A stretch of DNA of 9,929 bases, taken from contig SBBU01000313.1 in NCBI GenBank assembly GCA_005239585.1, positions 1-9,929 of the forward strand. Reading direction: 5' to 3'. This document shows, in pieces, positions 1 through 6,311 of the stretch. The position numbers and the translations under genes are program-made. Origin of the DNA: Planctomycetaceae bacterium. GTDB taxonomy: Bacteria > Planctomycetota > MHYJ01 > SBBU01. The notes under the pieces are model-generated. The model made no database searches and was not told the DNA's origin. It worked only from the letters and a program-made list of their open reading frames with translations. The first letter of the stretch is position 1. The number at the start of each line of letters is the position of its first letter.

Positions 1-294
1 CCCTTCTCTTTCGGGGTTCGATTCGTTCGAGTTTCGCTTATACATCTTGCAACCGTAAAACTCAATACCTCCAGACACAAGATTTATTCTACTCCCCAAA
101 GTAGATAGGAGTGAGCTCTACAGGGAATGGGAAGGATTGAAAAGACGCATACTATATCGTAGAGTTTCAAAGACAGCAAGAGAGGGACGTGGTGAATTGC
201 AGGCTATACGTATAGCTGCCCTAAGTATTTTGAAGAAGTATAGGATGGTGATATATTATGAACCCGAGGCTCCAAAAGTGTAACATTAATTATC
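1..294. other. No convincing intact gene; possible decayed coding sequence
   Basis: I see no recognisable gene in this stretch. On the plus strand, one frame is open from 59 to a TAA at 281-283. It reads as a basic, helix-like peptide whose end is GELQAIRIAALSILKKYRMV followed by IYYEPEAPKV, but it has no ATG and only a weak TTG (137) as a possible start. It could be the tail of a broken gene or chance. The frame of the Fn3-like gene that follows is closed by TAG at 241 and TGA at 259, so the missing front of that gene is not here in the same frame. I found no promoter, tRNA or repeat that I would defend. Confidence 0.4.
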
Positions 295-789
295 GTGAAA
301 AATGTCTCACTAATTCGGTCGGCTACAAGCTGGATACCTATTCCGAACCCAACGCAGTTTCCGAATGCAAATACAGAGATGAAAGATCCAACTCAGACAA
401 TATTCAGTTCAGCGTCATCTACAATTCAGGTAGCCACTATCCAAGCGGCCTTGGCAGCAGGGACGACATATAGTTTCAGGATGAGGTTTACGAATGGGAC
501 GGCAGGATCAAGCGTTTATTCAAATGTGGCAACACACACCACACCAGCGCCTGTTTTGTCTGCAAATAGTGCAGGGACCGGAAACATAGCGCTCACGTTT
601 AGTGGCACAACAAGTCCGTATTTCATGATATACAAGTCCACAGATGGAGTAGTTTTCAGTAAAGTGGGATATACAGGCGGTACAAGCTACATCGGTGGCA
701 GCCTTGTCTCTGGCCAAACCTATTACTATTACGTCAAGAGCTGGGATCAGGGGCGGCCTTCAAATACTGTTATCATTCAGGTCCCTTAA
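295..789 (+). CDS. Fibronectin type III-like protein, probably 5'-truncated
   Basis: The 164-residue product starts at a GTG; the frame is open only from 262. Two Fn3-like units can be seen. The first keeps its back half (AGTTYSFRMRFTNGTAGSSV, then YSNVATHTTP), the usual F/G strand pattern and linker of bacterial Fn3 domains. The second runs from about residue 85 to the end, with MIYKSTDG, the SGQTYYYYVKSWD strand and a closing beta strand. Such domains are normally found in longer extracellular or surface proteins of bacteria, where they act as spacers or carbohydrate- or protein-binding modules. There is no signal peptide, no Shine-Dalgarno sequence before the GTG, and the first Fn3 unit lacks a clear front half. 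It therefore looks like the 3' remnant of a larger secreted protein. A short intact protein is possible but less likely. It ends 87 bases before nadC, whose promoter lies in the gap. Confidence 0.6.
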   Translation: MKNVSLIRSATSWIPIPNPTQFPNANTEMKDPTQTIFSSASSTIQVATIQAALAAGTTYSFRMRFTNGTAGSSVYSNVATHTTPAPVLSANSAGTGNIALTFSGTTSPYFMIYKSTDGVVFSKVGYTGGTSYIGGSLVSGQTYYYYVKSWDQGRPSNTVIIQVP

Positions 790-825
790 CGCCCGTATTT
801 GCCGGGAAAAAATTCATAGTCATCT

Positions 826-852
826 TTGCATCGTGGAAACTATTTATATAAT
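826..852 (+). promoter_or_regulatory. Candidate sigma-70 promoter for the nadC operon
   Basis: A perfect -10 hexamer TATAAT lies at 847-852. A partial -35 (TTGCAT) lies at 826-831, giving a short 15-base spacer. Transcription would begin near 859, leaving a leader of about 18 bases before the ATG at 877. The -10 match is the main support. The spacer is shorter than the preferred 17 bases, so the -35 assignment is weak. It is the only promoter-like sequence I see ahead of the seven-gene block. Confidence 0.4.
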
Positions 853-876
853 CTCTATGTACTTATGGAACAAGGA

Positions 877-1716
877 ATGAAGAACATAAAGAAATCAGAG
901 CTAATACGGATAATAAAACAGGCCCTAAAGGAGGATATCGGAAAGGGGGATCTAACTACAGATACAGTCATACCAGCAGTTGCGAAAGGTAGCGCTGAAA
1001 TTATCTTTAAAGAGAGCGGTCTCTCATGCGGCATTAATGTCGCTCAGACGGTTTTCAAGGTACTCTCAAAAAAGATAATATTCTCAAAGATAAAGAGAGA
1101 CGGAGTTTGGATCAAGGCAAATACCGCCATCTGTCGTATTGAAGGGGACAAAAGAACGATCCTAAAGGGAGAAAGGGTTGCGCTCAATTTCATTCAGAGG
1201 CTCTCGGGCATTGCAACGTTAACAAGGAGATTCTGCGATCAGGTAAAAGGGACAGGTGTTAGAATTTTAGATACGAGAAAGACCACGCCAAGACTGCGAG
1301 CCCTCGAAAAATATGCGGTAAGCATCGGCGGCGGAAAAAATCACCGTATGGGGCTCTTCGATGGGTCTATAATCAAATCAAACCATCTGAAATCATGCAG
1401 CAACCTTCCTGAAACCATACGAAAGATAAGAGAAAGAGGAGCAAAGTTTGTGGAGATCGAAGCCACAACGAACGAGCAGGTCATAAAGTTCATGAACCTC
1501 GATATAGATGTAATAATGCTCGACAATTTTCATCCGGAACAATTAGCTGACATTATACAGATGATTAGAAGGCATAGTCGTATCAAGATAGAGGTCTCGG
1601 GTGGTGTGACGCTTGAAAATGTAAGACAGATCGCTGACTGCAGGCCAGACTTTATCTCAGTAGGCAGCTTGACCCATTCTGCCCCTGCGATTGACGTTGC
1701 ACTTCAAATCACATGA
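877..1716 (+). CDS. nadC: Nicotinate-nucleotide pyrophosphorylase (carboxylating), quinolinate phosphoribosyltransferase
   Basis: NadC converts quinolinate and PRPP to nicotinate mononucleotide, CO2 and pyrophosphate, the step where de novo NAD synthesis enters the pyridine nucleotide pool; it acts in the cytosol. The 279-residue length is normal for the family. Visible hallmarks are EDIGKGDLTTD (19-29), the ERVALNFIQRLSGIAT segment (99-114), the substrate-binding DTRKTTPRLR (132-141), GGGKNHRMGLFD (151-162), IKSNH (166-170), and the barrel-closing EVSGG (239-243) and SVGSLTHS (261-268). I chose the ATG at 877 because the protein then starts at the usual family position and sits behind the candidate promoter. 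An ATG at 865 would add four residues. A TTG at 826 also opens the frame but would fall inside the -35 element. A weak GGAA (867-870) could serve as ribosome binding site. The stop overlaps the birA start (ATGA). No nadA or nadB is in the window. Confidence 0.97.
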   Translation: MKNIKKSELIRIIKQALKEDIGKGDLTTDTVIPAVAKGSAEIIFKESGLSCGINVAQTVFKVLSKKIIFSKIKRDGVWIKANTAICRIEGDKRTILKGERVALNFIQRLSGIATLTRRFCDQVKGTGVRILDTRKTTPRLRALEKYAVSIGGGKNHRMGLFDGSIIKSNHLKSCSNLPETIRKIRERGAKFVEIEATTNEQVIKFMNLDIDVIMLDNFHPEQLADIIQMIRRHSRIKIEVSGGVTLENVRQIADCRPDFISVGSLTHSAPAIDVALQIT

Positions 1717-2450
1717 TAGTCGGAAATAAGATTCACAGGCTTGACAGTACGACATCAACAAATGACGTAGCATGGCGGCTCGCAGTAGATGGCGCAAGTG
1801 ACGGAACGGTCATTTTCGCAAAAGAGCAGACTAGCGGAAGGGGTCGACTCGGCAGAAAGTGGCATTCATCAAAAGGTGAGGATATTGCAATGTCTGTAAT
1901 CCTGAGATCAAAACTAGAGCAGGATCAGGCCGGTATCATAACTGCACTGGGGGCTGTGGCTGTGATTGAAGCAATAAAGCTAACATGTGGTTTGGACCTG
2001 AAGGTAAAATTCCCTAATGATGTCGTTATCCACGATAAAAAACTTGCAGGAGTGCTCGTAGAGTCAAGACTTGTAGGTGGAGCGCCTGATACATTTGTTG
2101 TTGGAATAGGCATCAATGTTAACTCGGTCAATTTTCCAAAGGATCTTGAAGCGGAAGCAACCAGCATAGCTATTGAAACAGGCAAAAAGGCAAATCTCGG
2201 CGTGATCGAAAAGGCGCTGTTAAGTAAGCTAGATAGTCTCTATACAAATCTCTCAGTGGATAAGATTCGAAGATTCTATGTCAAGCATTCAAGCCTTACG
2301 GGCCGAAATGTAAACGTAAAGGAACAAGGTAAGGAAATAAAGGGTCTTTGTGAGGTCGCTGATCCCATAGACGGAATTATCATTCGACTCGACTCTGGTT
2401 ACACACACAGAATTCGACCAGAGTGGGTAGAATTTATTCGACCTATATGA
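1713..2450 (+). CDS. birA: Biotin--[acetyl-CoA-carboxylase] ligase, class I without DNA-binding domain
   Basis: The enzyme activates biotin with ATP to biotinyl-AMP and transfers it to the lysine of biotin carboxyl carrier domains. The 245-residue product has the ligase signatures in order: GRGRLGRKW (42-50, biotinyl-AMP-binding loop), KFPNDVV (99-105; many homologues have KWPND), KKLAGVLVES (109-118, containing the catalytic-type lysine) and GIGINVN (131-137). The C-terminal beta domain ends in an RPEWVEF-type tail. The N-terminal winged-helix present in E. coli BirA is absent, so this is a monofunctional ligase and not a biotin-operon repressor. It starts at an ATG overlapping the nadC stop by ATGA, and its own stop overlaps the next start in the same way, so translation of the three genes is probably coupled. 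A nadC-birA pair is common in several bacterial phyla. Confidence 0.95.
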   Translation: MIVGNKIHRLDSTTSTNDVAWRLAVDGASDGTVIFAKEQTSGRGRLGRKWHSSKGEDIAMSVILRSKLEQDQAGIITALGAVAVIEAIKLTCGLDLKVKFPNDVVIHDKKLAGVLVESRLVGGAPDTFVVGIGINVNSVNFPKDLEAEATSIAIETGKKANLGVIEKALLSKLDSLYTNLSVDKIRRFYVKHSSLTGRNVNVKEQGKEIKGLCEVADPIDGIIIRLDSGYTHRIRPEWVEFIRPI

Positions 2451-3244
2451 TTATCCGGAAACTACTTAACCACAGAGAATATCTTGATGCAGAGACCCTT
2501 CAGAGAGTTGTGTGGGGATTTGCCGATCGCGAGATAATCCCTCTTAACGAGCTTGTGGTCGCGCAGAAGAATGGCGGCCTTGTATTCGGTGCATTCGAGG
2601 GGAAAAAGATGATCGGTTTTTGCTTCGGGGTTCCTGCAATTAGAGATGGAAAAGTATTTCACTATTCTAGGATGCTTGGAGTTCTTCCAGAGTACCAGGG
2701 GAAAAATATCGGCTTTAAGATGAAACTCTTTCAAAGAAGGTTTGTCTTGGCACAGGGATTGGCAGAGATTCGCTGGACATTTGATCCGCTCCAGGCGAGA
2801 AATTCATACCTCAATCTTGAAAAGCTGGGCGTTACCGTCAGCGAGTACCTTGTGAATTTTTATGGGGACAGCTCAAGCAGATTCAACAGAGGCATAGAGA
2901 CAGATAGATTTGTCCCAATTTGGGAGATACGCTCAACCCGAGTCCGCGGCAGGCTCATTAATGGCCCGCCTGACCACAATCTAATTCAATATGCACCTCT
3001 GATTCTTACCAAGACAAACGCTGATGGCTTGCTTGAACCGGGCAAGTCTTGGCCACTGAAATCGAGAAAGGTCTCTGTGGAAATCCCTTCTGACATCGAC
3101 AATATCAAGTCTCTCTCGCTCTCACTTGCGATCAAGTGGCGATCAAGGACACGTATGATCTTCACAGAACTTTTCAGAAAGAGATACAGATTAACCGGTT
3201 TTACATGGGGCACTAGGAGTGGTTTCTATCTTGTTGAAAGATGA
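2447..3244 (+). CDS. GNAT-family acyltransferase of the COG3375 type (partner of N-acylamino-acid racemase)
   Basis: This 265-residue protein resembles the GNAT proteins usually encoded next to MenC/N-acylamino-acid racemase genes. The acyl-CoA-binding region is HYSRMLGVLPEYQGKNIGFK (72-91), where the Q/R-x-x-G-x-G/A loop is QGKNIG. It is followed by the family-typical WTFDPLQARNSYLNLEKLG (110-128), NFYG (137-140) and FNRGIETDRFVPIW (146-159). A C-terminal extension (about 165-265) with VEIPSDI, an aromatic-rich helix and a YRLTGF strand is also typical of this subgroup and absent from minimal GNATs. In the characterised Geobacillus pathway, such an enzyme succinylates D-amino acids with succinyl-CoA before racemisation; I infer a similar N-acylation here, with unknown acyl donor and substrate. 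I chose the ATG at 2447, which overlaps the birA stop (ATGA), over a GTG at 2423. The stop overlaps the start of the racemase-like gene by ATGA. Confidence 0.88.
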   Translation: MIIRKLLNHREYLDAETLQRVVWGFADREIIPLNELVVAQKNGGLVFGAFEGKKMIGFCFGVPAIRDGKVFHYSRMLGVLPEYQGKNIGFKMKLFQRRFVLAQGLAEIRWTFDPLQARNSYLNLEKLGVTVSEYLVNFYGDSSSRFNRGIETDRFVPIWEIRSTRVRGRLINGPPDHNLIQYAPLILTKTNADGLLEPGKSWPLKSRKVSVEIPSDIDNIKSLSLSLAIKWRSRTRMIFTELFRKRYRLTGFTWGTRSGFYLVER

Positions 3245-4320
3245 AGCTGACACTCTATCACCTGAAAATGCCCCTTGTATCTCACTTTGAGACAAGTTTT
3301 GGCAGGACATATCATCATGAATGCCTGATCGTCAGGCTTGAGCGCAAGGGCATTTCCGGATGGGGTGAATGCCCGGCGTCTACTCAACCTGATTACAGTT
3401 ATGAGACAGTGAATATTGTATGGAATGTTATCGTTGACTTTCTTGCGCCGTTGATATCGAAAGGGGATCGTTTCATTGAACGGTTTTCTGTCGTGCGCGG
3501 ACACGAGATGGCCAAGGCAGCAATCGAGATGGCTTACTGGGATCTAGATCGTAGGGAAAAGGGAATATCACTCGCCGAACTTTATACCAAGCAGCCTCGC
3601 AAAGAAATAGAGTCAGGCATCTCGCTTGGAATACAGGACAAGCCTGCTGATTTGATAAAAAGAATTGCAAACTCACTTGATAAGAAGTACAGGAGGATCA
3701 AGATCAAGATTAAACCAAGCTGGGACATTAACATCTTAAAGCTCGTGCGAAAAGAATTCCCCGATATCAAACTCATGGCCGATGCGAATGGTGCATATAC
3801 TATGGATGATGTTGCAACCCTTAAAAAACTGGATGATTTTAATCTCATGATGGTAGAGCAGCCAATGTGGTACGATGATTATGTTATTCATGCAAGGCTT
3901 GCCAGAAAAATCAAAACACCAATAGCCTTGGATGAACCGATTCGCACAGCACGAGATGCCGAAAACGCAATTTCACTTGGATCCTGCGATGTTATAAACA
4001 TCAAGCAGTCGCGGGTCGGTGGTCCAAGCGAGGCTAGGAGGATTCATGACATCTGTCAGAAGAACAAAATTCCTGTCTTCTGCGGGGGTCTGTTAGAGAC
4101 AGGCATCGGCCGCCTTCACAACATAGCCCTCGCCAGCATGCCAAACTGCACTCTCCCAGGCGATATTTCGGAAAGCGCCAGATATTATGTTGAAGACATA
4201 ATCGATCCCGTCATTTCCCTTACAAGCAACGGAACAATTCACGTGCCAGACCGAGAAAGTTCATACAAAGTGAACAAAAAGGCCCTAGCAAAATATTGCC
4301 TGCGTAAGAAATCTATTTGA
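3241..4320 (+). CDS. MenC-like enolase-superfamily enzyme, probable N-acylamino-acid racemase
   Basis: This 359-residue protein belongs to the muconate-lactonizing subgroup of the enolase superfamily that includes o-succinylbenzoate synthase (OSBS) and N-succinyl/N-acylamino-acid racemase (NSAR). The capping domain comes first, with the WGECPA loop (41-46), then the barrel. Predicted catalytic residues are the K-x-K pair K154/K156, the Mg ligands D181 (DANGAY), E206 (VEQP) and D231 (LDEP), and the opposite acid/base K255 (NIKQSRVGG). The loop CGGLLETGIGR (281-291) and LPGDIS (305-310) are typical of NSAR/OSBS. All key residues are intact. Sequence alone does not separate OSBS from racemase. 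The coupled COG3375 GNAT upstream and the absence of any clear menaquinone gene favour racemisation of N-acylamino acids. The start is fixed by the ATGA overlap with the GNAT gene. Confidence 0.9.
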   Translation: MKLTLYHLKMPLVSHFETSFGRTYHHECLIVRLERKGISGWGECPASTQPDYSYETVNIVWNVIVDFLAPLISKGDRFIERFSVVRGHEMAKAAIEMAYWDLDRREKGISLAELYTKQPRKEIESGISLGIQDKPADLIKRIANSLDKKYRRIKIKIKPSWDINILKLVRKEFPDIKLMADANGAYTMDDVATLKKLDDFNLMMVEQPMWYDDYVIHARLARKIKTPIALDEPIRTARDAENAISLGSCDVINIKQSRVGGPSEARRIHDICQKNKIPVFCGGLLETGIGRLHNIALASMPNCTLPGDISESARYYVEDIIDPVISLTSNGTIHVPDRESSYKVNKKALAKYCLRKKSI

Positions 4321-4352
4321 TTTCAAATGTCTTCTTGCGGATAATCCTTCAG

Positions 4353-5495
4353 ATGCCTGATCAGCTGTTAAAGTGGCGGGATGAGTTTCCAGCGCTTGTA
4401 AACTCGGTTTATCTAATAAGCCACTCACTTGGAGCTCAGCCGACCAAGGCACAGAAATCAGTCGAGAGATTCTTCAGTGAATGGCGCAAGCACTCGATAG
4501 CTGCGTGGGATATCTGGCTTGAGAAGGTGGACAGTTTTGGGAATCTTGTCGCAGATATTATCAATGCACCAAAGAATACCGTAACGGTACATCAGAATGT
4601 ATCTACGCTTATCTCAATATTAATCTCCTGTCTTAGACCCACTGCCAAACGAAATAAAATCATCTATACAGATCTGAATTTTCCCACGGTTCATTATAAC
4701 TTTCTGTCTGCAACTCGCGCTGGATTAAAGCTGAAAATTCTACGGTCGCCGGATGGGATCAGGATCCCGACAGGACAGTTTATTGACGCGATAGATGAGA
4801 GCACACTTGCAGTAGTAATAGATCATGCAATCTTTAGAAGCGGATTTTTGCAGGACGTGCCCACCATTACAAAGGCAGCTCACAAGGCTGGTGCACTTTC
4901 AATTGTAGATGCATATCAGACAGTAGGAACAGTCCCTGTGGATGTCAAAAAAATGGGCTGCGATTTCCTGGTAGGTGGCTCTGTCAAATGGCTGTGCGGC
5001 GGTCCCGGAGCATGTTACATGTATGTTAAAAAGGGGTTAATAACGAAACTAGAGCCGATGATCACAGGCTGGTTTTCGCATAAATATCCATTCAGGTTTG
5101 ACATGGAAAGTCTTAACCTTCGTGAAGACAATTGGCGCTTTATAGGAGGCACGCCCGCTGTGATTTCACTATATCAGGCATCGCCAGGACTAGGGATTAT
5201 CAGAGATCTAGGCGCCGAAAGCATAAGAAAGAAATCAGTCGCGCAAACAAGCTACCTTATTGACGAATTAAAAAAATTGCCTGTTAGAATAAATACCCCG
5301 TTGAATCCCGTCGAGCGAGGTGGCATTGTATGTGTTGATTTTAACGGCGCTGAAAAACTCACTCATCGCCTTGTGAAAAACAGGATTTTTGCGGATTACA
5401 GACCGAACTGTGGCATAAGAATCTCACCCCATTTTTATACCGCACCGAATGAGCTAGATAAGATTCTGCTTGAAATAAAAAGGGCAGTGACATAA
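4353..5495 (+). CDS. Kynureninase-like, class V aminotransferase-fold PLP enzyme
   Basis: This 380-residue fold-type I PLP enzyme follows the kynureninase layout: VYLISHSLGAQP near the N terminus (19-30), YTDLNFPTVHY (105-115), DHAIFRSGFLQD (157-168), the PLP ring-binding aspartate D186 (VDAYQTVGTVPVDV), the Schiff-base lysine K212 (GGSVKWLCGGPGA), GWFSH (239-243), FIGGTPAV (263-270) and a C-terminal DYRPNCGIRISPHFY (348-362). Kynureninase splits kynurenine into anthranilate and alanine. Two positions differ from characterised kynureninases: D-x-x-H is D-A-Y-Q (186-189), and the Y-K before the lysine loop is V-K (211-212). The substrate may therefore not be kynurenine. I chose the ATG at 4353 because family members usually begin just before the LLKWRDEFP-like segment. 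A TTG at 4317, overlapping the previous stop, would add 12 residues and is possible. Confidence 0.85.
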   Translation: MPDQLLKWRDEFPALVNSVYLISHSLGAQPTKAQKSVERFFSEWRKHSIAAWDIWLEKVDSFGNLVADIINAPKNTVTVHQNVSTLISILISCLRPTAKRNKIIYTDLNFPTVHYNFLSATRAGLKLKILRSPDGIRIPTGQFIDAIDESTLAVVIDHAIFRSGFLQDVPTITKAAHKAGALSIVDAYQTVGTVPVDVKKMGCDFLVGGSVKWLCGGPGACYMYVKKGLITKLEPMITGWFSHKYPFRFDMESLNLREDNWRFIGGTPAVISLYQASPGLGIIRDLGAESIRKKSVAQTSYLIDELKKLPVRINTPLNPVERGGIVCVDFNGAEKLTHRLVKNRIFADYRPNCGIRISPHFYTAPNELDKILLEIKRAVT

Positions 5496-5504
5496 TATTT
5501 CCGC

Positions 5505-6311
5505 ATGAAACCGACAAGCTTTATCTGGGAAACCAAAGGCAAGACAGGGATCATCCGGCTCAACAGGCCGGAAAAACTCAATGCGCTTACATTTCAAGTC
5601 TATGGCGAACTCAGAGACTTTTTGGGGCATCTCAGGGAAGTAGATTCAATTCACGCGGTAGTCATTACTGGACAGGGGCGGGGATTCTGCTCAGGCGGTG
5701 ACATCAATGAGATCATTGGTGATTTGGTAAAGATGGATGGCAAGGAACTGCTTGATTTTACTCGTATGACTTGCGACGTGATTAAGAACATCAGGTGCCT
5801 AAAAAAGACAGTTATTGCCTGTGTGAATGGGGTGGCTGTGGGAGCCGGCGCGGCAATTGCACTCGCAAGCGACTTGAGAATCGGCTCCACTAATGCAAGA
5901 TTCGGTTTTGTATTTACTGCACGAGTAGGCCTTTCCGGCGCCGATATGGGTGTCTCTTATTTCCTGCCGCGTGTGGTTGGTCTTGGACGGGCAATGGAAC
6001 TCATTCTCACTGGTGAGATAATAGATGCCAGCGAGGCGCATAGGATCGGACTATTGAATCGACTCACTTCGCCTGAAAAATTGGAATTGGAGACAATGGC
6101 GCTAGCTGAGAAACTAAGCTATGGGCCACAGTTTGCCATTGGGATCACTAAAGAGCTTATGAATAAAGAACTAGATATGGGTGTTGAGGCGGCGCTTGAG
6201 GCAGAATCGATTGCACAGGCCATCTGCATGACACATCCAGATTTTATCGAGGCATACAAGGCAAATGTCGAGAAGCGAAACCCAAAATTTAACCCTCCTA
6301 AACAGGCTTAA
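5505..6311 (+). CDS. Enoyl-CoA hydratase/isomerase (crotonase) family protein with non-canonical active site
   Basis: This 268-residue crotonase-fold protein shows the CoA-binding and oxyanion-hole segments: RLNRPEKLNALT (18-29), GRGFCSGGDI (58-67), NGVAVGAGAAIALASDLRIG (108-127), FLPRVVGLGRAMELILTGE (153-171) and a C-terminal helix with THPDFIEAY. The two glutamates that hydrate enoyl-CoA in classical hydratases are not present. The first position is alanine (about A117) and the second falls in FGFVF (about F137). An aspartate occurs in VGLSGADMG (D147), a pattern I associate with a separate subgroup encoded beside acyl-CoA dehydrogenases. It probably acts on a CoA thioester, but hydratase activity should not be assumed; isomerase, hydrolase or carbon-carbon bond chemistry is possible. 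It starts 9 bases after the PLP-enzyme gene, and its 3' end overlaps the acyl-CoA dehydrogenase gene. Confidence 0.88.
   Translation: MKPTSFIWETKGKTGIIRLNRPEKLNALTFQVYGELRDFLGHLREVDSIHAVVITGQGRGFCSGGDINEIIGDLVKMDGKELLDFTRMTCDVIKNIRCLKKTVIACVNGVAVGAGAAIALASDLRIGSTNARFGFVFTARVGLSGADMGVSYFLPRVVGLGRAMELILTGEIIDASEAHRIGLLNRLTSPEKLELETMALAEKLSYGPQFAIGITKELMNKELDMGVEAALEAESIAQAICMTHPDFIEAYKANVEKRNPKFNPPKQA

Noticed and set aside
11..36. tRNA-like T-arm (GGGGTTCGATTCG) near the left edge
   Set aside because: The loop sequence fits, but the flanking five bases do not pair into a stem, and no acceptor, anticodon arm or CCA context is visible.
258..473. Plus-strand 71-residue frame overlapping the Fn3-like gene
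   Set aside because: Its composition is not protein-like, and the overlapping frame has clear Fn3 features; the ATG with an AGGA upstream is probably chance.
790..820. Possible terminator between the Fn3-like gene and nadC
   Set aside because: The only hairpin (CCCG/CGGG, 4 base pairs) is followed by A residues on the plus strand, so it does not fit an intrinsic terminator for the upstream gene.
877..5495. Kynurenine-to-quinolinate NAD synthesis route linking nadC and the kynureninase-like gene
   Set aside because: No tryptophan dioxygenase, kynurenine monooxygenase or 3-hydroxyanthranilate dioxygenase is present, and the PLP enzyme departs from kynureninase at key positions. It is worth remembering but not supported.
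3241..6311. Menaquinone cluster (MenC-like plus MenB-like crotonase)
   Set aside because: There is no menA, menD, menE or menF, and the crotonase does not show clear MenB motifs; the GNAT partner points to amino-acid chemistry.
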